Assembly (NCBI GenBank): GCA_013399115.1
Contig: VXAA01005179.1
Span: forward strand, 185,418 to 249,417
DNA: 64,000 nucleotides
Direction of reading: 5' to 3'
Origin: Anseranas semipalmata
Taxonomy: Eukaryota; Chordata; Aves; Anseriformes; Anseranatidae
The notes under the pieces were generated by a model. It ran no database searches. It worked only from the letters and a program-made list of their open reading frames with translations, and was not told the origin of the DNA. A program made the position numbers and the translations under genes. Positions 15,991 through 64,000 of the stretch are shown here, one piece after another (the stretch's first letter is position 1; each line of letters begins with the position of its first letter).

Positions 15991-18900
15991 TGATTCTGGC
16001 CATTAGGGGTTAATATGAATGCTATAATGGTCATATTAATTTAAAAACCCTCACAGGGCCTTTAACAAAGCAGACTTTGCCAATTTGTTAAACCTCAGAT
16101 TTTGTTGGCGATACTAGCATAGAGTTTTCAGTTCATGGATGTCTTTACTCTGTTGTGTGCTAGATGGTGTTTTTGATTAAATCTGTTTTGCAAACTTGAG
16201 TGCATTAAATGGATGAACAATTTTTGTAGACTTACTGCCAGGTTAAGTCTCCTGAGTGTCATTAAACTAGCGTTTGCAGCACTCATGTCTAATTTTCCTC
16301 AGTATTTTAAAAGTATGAGTAAGTTATTTGGGACAACACCATGTTGGAAATTTCTCTGGGAGACTTTTTGTCTGTTTGTCTTGGGGATGTTGTTTATTTG
16401 TTTATTTATTTATTTTAAAGAAAATCTCTTTTTGGGGGGAGGTAGGAAAAATGTTTAAAGTATATTAAGCTTGTTTTTTAGTCTTGGACTGCATCTTCTG
16501 CTTACTAGCCTACTTCAATTAATTAAGTTCGTCAAGTGCACAGGACACTGAAGATATAATGTGTTTTATCTTAATGATTTCACTTCAGCATGCATTTAAG
16601 AGTCCATTGTAAATCATTTAATTTCTAACTTGGAAGTTTTAATACGAAGGGCCCAAGATCTGCGAAACACTGACAAAACGCTGTTTGAAATGTTTTTGAC
16701 AAAAAAAAAAAAGCCTTGGAATTTTGTTTGTGAATTTCTTTGTTCTTAAAAAAATTGATTGGTAGGTTTATGAAATTGTCAGGCTCAGATGTATAAATCC
16801 TTGTGTGTGCTTATACACCTACAAGACATTTTTCTTCCTTTTTATTGATACAGTTTCTTGCCTAAGAAATGGGAAGCCCCAAAGCTAAAACTTTACATTA
16901 AAATGCAAGTTTGATTATTTTGGAAAGTGTGATTTACAGCTGCAACTGAAAAAGCAGAGCAAGACAGTTTGAACATAATAGAGAATTAAATGCAGTTACC
17001 AGGTAACACTGAATTCTGTTTTCAGGAAAATAATCACCTCTAAGCCAAAGCCCAAATCCGCAAGCCTCTCTGGTACTGAGCTGCACTGACCCTGATGCAC
17101 GCCAGCAGTCCGTGTACAATGTACAACCTGAACCCAAATCTGAACTGTGAGTCTCTTAAGTCTGAAATGTAATATATTGAAATGTAACTCAGCCTGTAAC
17201 TAATGCTTTTATATAGAAAGTCAACATATCTGTTATTTTGCATGGATCTTCTATGTCCATATTCAGTCTGTGGCTCTCAATTTACTAGTGAATGTCAATC
17301 CTCAGTGTGATATCAGAAGGGGAGAGACTCAGCTACGTTCTCGTCTTGCTGATGTCAAACAGGCCCCAGATGGACCTGTCTGCTTCTCAGACATCCAGAT
17401 CACTGGTGACTTCTGATGGAAAATTCTGAATAGCTGCTGCTCTGTTCTTACAAACATTTGAGTTTCTCTTAACTCTACTCAAACATTGATGTCCAATGTT
17501 TACAAATGAAAACTTTTTCTCCAGTCTTGGATTTTTTGAGAAAGTTTTCTTGGTAATTCGTAAAGAGAGCTCTTCTACTACGACACACCAGCTATCACAA
17601 ATGCTTTATTTTTCCATTAAGGTGTTGTTACTCTAGAAATAGCAATTGAAATGCTTATATCCATAGCTAAGTATTTGTTTTAAAGCTTTGAAACGTGGCT
17701 CTTAGGAAACACTATTGCATCTTTCAGAAAGCTCATCGGAACAGTCCAGTTAGTGTGATGCATATATAACCTTTGAGGAAGATGCTTATTTCTCATCTTT
17801 TGCAAGTGATAGGACATACATGCAATGTTGTTGATCTGTGTGTGCAGAGCATTCAGAGACATCCCAAAATCTAGTGTGCTGCAGTCTTGTGAGCAACAGG
17901 TCTGACACTTCTGCCATCTGGTTAGTCCCTACTTTGTTTCAGGGACCTTGGGCACAGGCTGTCTCTCACCACAGTTCATCCAACTTTTCCTGGTCACGCT
18001 CTCTGCTCCAGCTATTGCCTTGTAGGAAGGGAGCAGCCTGTGACCTGCATGAATTATTCTGGATGAAAATTAAAAAATGTAACTTAAAGAGAAAATTAGA
18101 TTTTTAAAATGGAAAAAAAATGCTCTAAGGAAAGTCTACTTTTTAGAGAGAAAAAGAGCTTCTGATGTTTGAGTAGGGAATTAAATGACTAATAAAATGG
18201 CCTTGTTCCAAGAAAGCATCTAGATTTGAGCACGATTAATTCTTTGGGGTGTGCTTATGCTTAAAATTAAGCACCTATTCATATACTCTGCTGACTCTGG
18301 ACATTGGTGTCACACATGAGGTTAACATACACTAAATGGAAAACTTACTATAAAGCACCTAATTCATTTGAAAAAGAGCTTATGTTGGCCTCTGGAGTGG
18401 ATCACAAATATTGTCCTAAGTATGAAGGTAAGGCTACACAAGGGGACCTCAGTGCACAAATGCTGCTTGTAAGTTGTTGATGTTGGGCTATGTGGTTCTT
18501 AATAGAGCTATGATAAGGTACAGATTTCCTCTAATTCCAGTTTTGATAATCCCACTGATTTCAATATGAACTGTGTTCTTTTAAGTTATTCTGCAATAGC
18601 TATATGAAATATGTTAAAAAAAAATCTTCAGACTCCAGTGGAGAACAGGTGATATTAATGATTCAAGAAAAGAATTGTCACAATATAGCAATTTTACTCT
18701 GAATTTATTATGTTTTTATATTCATGCTCAAATATTAGCTTAGTTGCTTCTATCCACAATTGCTGATAGTAGACCAAGAGCTGAATGACTGCAGGATACC
18801 TTACTGAGCGTGTACTGTGCCCAAATGAGCCAAAATCTTAAAATGAAAAATTGGAACAAACACAAAACTGAGTAACTCAGCAAAGTAAGAGCAAACAGCA

Positions 18901-20244
18901 AACCACACAAGTTGCAAGATTTCCACAATGAACTCTCTGAAGCAGTTTCAAAATTAGAATCTAACATTCTGAAAAAATACAGTGGCGATGGCAGGAGGCT
19001 TTCTGAGTTTTTAGTTCGGGTTGATCGCAGGAAATCCCAGCTGATGTGTGAAACCTGTAAGATTGTTGGATCCAGTTTCAGACCTGAGCTGTCCCTGAGT
19101 TTGACACTTCAGGGCTCTGGGGTTTTTGTAGAGCAGTCTGTCTTTAATCATGGAGTATTTTGTTAACTCTTTAGACTTGACCTGCTGTCTCTCATTTTCT
19201 TTGGTCATTGATCTATGCAAAGCACATCTAAGAAGCTGCTTTCCCTTTAATTAAAATTTGTAAGCATTTTAAACTGGGCAATAGTTAACTGATGGAGAAA
19301 GTAAGCTCAGGCAAGCGGATGTGACAGCACAAGCTTAGATGGGGAGTGTGGTACCAGGAACTGGGATTGTTATCTGCGATTTCTGCTTGTGAATCTTGTT
19401 TGAAGTAAACAATAGCTCAGGTAAACCAAAGAGACTCACAGCAGGATAAGATGTAGCAGAAAACAAATCTTGGCACATCCAGAGCAGCTTCCTTCAGAAG
19501 GTCTCGGCATGCATATGTAACTGAGTTCTGATAATGCCTCTGGCACAGGTGATCATCGATACTGCTATGTGTCAGAGTAAACAATAGCTTTCCAGGGAAG
19601 GTGTGTGACGAGCACCCAGGTCTGGAAGAAGAGTAAGCAGAATAGGAGGTAGACAGTGAAGCTCCCTCAAGCAGGAGTGGAAAGGAAAGTCTTTTTTATC
19701 GGAAGTTTGGTGAGCTGTGGAGTACCTATGTCTGATGTGTTGTAAAAGCCTGACTGCTGTCAGAAGGACTGTAGTTTAGTCTTCTTGTGTGTTGTTGATG
19801 CATGATTTCAGCCATCTTAGATTTGGGACTTTGGTTGAAGGGATGAGCTGCCCTCCGTGAACACACTCCCAATGGAAACAGCTTTCCTTTAGTCCTGAAG
19901 CAAGTTTTCATCCTGTGTGCTTTGGAATGATCATTGGGAATGGTTGCTGGGGTGTTCTTTTTTTTTCTTTCTTTTTTTTTTTCCCCCTAATCTTACTGTG
20001 TGTGATTGTTCTGAGTATTTGCTATCTTGTGATGTCATATACTTCATTTCTTTTCCTTGCAGCTTTGTGCGATTTCTAATAGGTTAATTTCTCTCTTTCT
20101 GCCCCTTTTTAGCAAAAAGGCTGAAATGCTGTTAGGATTGGATGAGATGTTTGTGTGTTTCTCTCCCCCTTACTACACACGCGTACCCTCCCCTCTGCAG
20201 GCTGCCCTGCCAGAGCCCCTCCTCTGGCTGCAAGAGGGGAGCTG
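15991..20244. other. Intergenic DNA upstream of the LLTP gene
   Basis: This is AT-rich with no supported coding exon. Strong acceptor-like tracts near 20062 and 20113 (ccttgcag, ccccttttag) leave open an upstream untranslated exon for the next gene. Two copies of a 14-bp GTAAACA-containing motif lie at 19404 and 19576. Confidence 0.5.
19404..19589 (+). promoter_or_regulatory. Repeated forkhead-type motifs upstream of LLTP gene
   Basis: The 14-mer agtaaacaatagct occurs at 19404-19417 and, identically, at 19576-19589. A third partial site (gtaaacc) is at 19421. GTAAACA is the core FOXA/FOXO binding sequence, and FOXA factors drive hepatic apolipoprotein genes. The copies lie about 780-970 bp upstream of the LLTP start codon. 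Binding is inferred only. Confidence 0.3.
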
Positions 20245-20253
20245 AAATAAATA
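20245..20253 (+). promoter_or_regulatory. TATA-like element of the LLTP gene
   Basis: AAATAAATA lies 118 bp upstream of the start codon, in a suitable place for a short 5' UTR starting near 20275-20285. The acceptor-like sequences at 20062 and 20113 offer a competing model in which the start codon lies in a second exon. Confidence 0.3.
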
Positions 20254-20370
20254 GCCAGCTCCTGCTTTGTGAAGGAAGTTTTCTTTCACTGCCTTGCTCA
20301 GAGGTGCCTTTGAGAGGAGAACTGATGTGATTTTGTAAACTTCTGGGCCTAGGAGGCAATTTCGCTGGTC

Positions 20371-63321
<42,951 letters not shown>

Positions 63322-63936
63322 GTAGAGATTTTGACAAAAGCACTTGTTTACTTGTGTGCTGAGTAAATTTGTGTCACACATGTACTGAGGGTCTTAAACA
63401 GAGCAATGTCTAAGATATCATTTTTGGATCAGTCTTTTTCTTCTCATCTTCTGTTTCTCTTTTCTTTCTATATAGACTAAGTTGCTAATTTGTGCAATCC
63501 ATTGCAGCTTTAAGTGAGGGAACTGTTCAGTGATGTAATTTTTAATGTATAAATCCACAGAGCTTCTGCAGAATGTTTGCTGTGGAAGTTTTTATGTTTT
63601 ATGTAAAACAATGGTATTAATAAGTTTATGATTTACCTAATTGTTCAGTACTTGTAACTAAAAGTCAGAAACTCTAAATCCCATGTCTGGAAAATAAGGC
63701 ATTTTACTTGGTTTTGTGTTAGTTTTCTGATTCAGATTTGGATACTCTTAGAAATTTCAGTGTGTGCCTCTGATGCAGAAAAGCAGATCTGTTTAAAATC
63801 TCTTCCTTTGCAGACTGTACAGAGACAAAGGTTAATGTAAAGGGAAATCACCATTAATGCTGGATATTCACTGCAGAATAGAGAGCTGGATGAAAAATAA
63901 TCTTCTGAATTAAAGGGAAATTTTGTATCCTTTCAG

Positions 63937-63973
63937 CTTTGCTTTTCATCCAAGTTGGATGGAAGCCCAAGAG
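63937..63973 (+). other. Candidate LLTP exon 26 fragment
   Basis: A good acceptor (tatcctttcag) opens LCFSSKLDGSPRA in the required phase 0. Read-through meets TAG at 63991-63993, so a real exon would have to splice out at the weak gc|gttaag donor near 63974. A short exon here or a later start outside the window are both possible. Confidence 0.25.
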
Positions 63974-64000
63974 CGTTAAGATTTCCCATGTAGCAGGATC

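Overview
This is vertebrate nuclear DNA, almost certainly from a bird. It is AT-rich and intron-rich, and it carries CR1 LINE remnants, including a clear antisense CR1 3' end at 47281-47582 whose reverse strand still encodes the C-terminal tail of the CR1 reverse transcriptase. Nothing in it looks bacterial: every convincing coding segment is a short exon between splice sites, and most long open frames are intronic noise. There is one assembly gap (406 N, 13905-14310).

Layout, left to right. (1) 1-8138: non-coding DNA upstream of the LITAF start codon, probably LITAF intron sequence, with a candidate untranslated exon at 4044-4175 and an antisense CR1 remnant at about 4222-4380. (2) 8144-9318: the complete LITAF coding region in three exons (148 codons), followed by a long 3' UTR reaching about 11670. 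(3) 11671-20370: intergenic DNA with a degraded CR1 tail, the gap, a GC-rich island (about 14570-15990) and, near its right end, a plausible promoter for the next gene with repeated GTAAACA (forkhead-type) sites. (4) 20371 to the right edge: one large plus-strand gene of which I reconstruct 25 phase-compatible coding exons, 3,900 nt, 1,300 codons, with no disabling mutation. It runs out of the window.

The large gene is the main result. Its product has a signal peptide followed by the large-lipid-transfer-protein (LLTP) module shared by apolipoprotein B, insect apolipophorin II/I, MTP and vitellogenin: an N-terminal beta-barrel (about residues 19-290), a helical superhelix (about 290-668), then the lipid-cavity beta-sheets (about 669-1300, the DUF1943/DUF1081 parts). 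Four cysteine pairs match known ApoB disulfides in order and context, one with identical spacing (C506-C541). The small-exon count resembles APOB upstream of its giant exon. Yet it lies next to LITAF (human 16p13; APOB is at 2p24) and is very diverged from ApoB, so I read it as a separate ApoB/apolipophorin-like paralogue that mammals appear to lack.

Splicing curiosities in this gene include a GC-AG intron, an 81-nt in-frame intron-like segment in exon 7, a possible in-phase stop-containing exon in intron 21, and a perfect 25-bp duplication of the exon 12 polypyrimidine tract. LITAF is an endosomal membrane adaptor and the LLTP is expected to be secreted. I see no functional link between the two neighbours beyond location and shared orientation.
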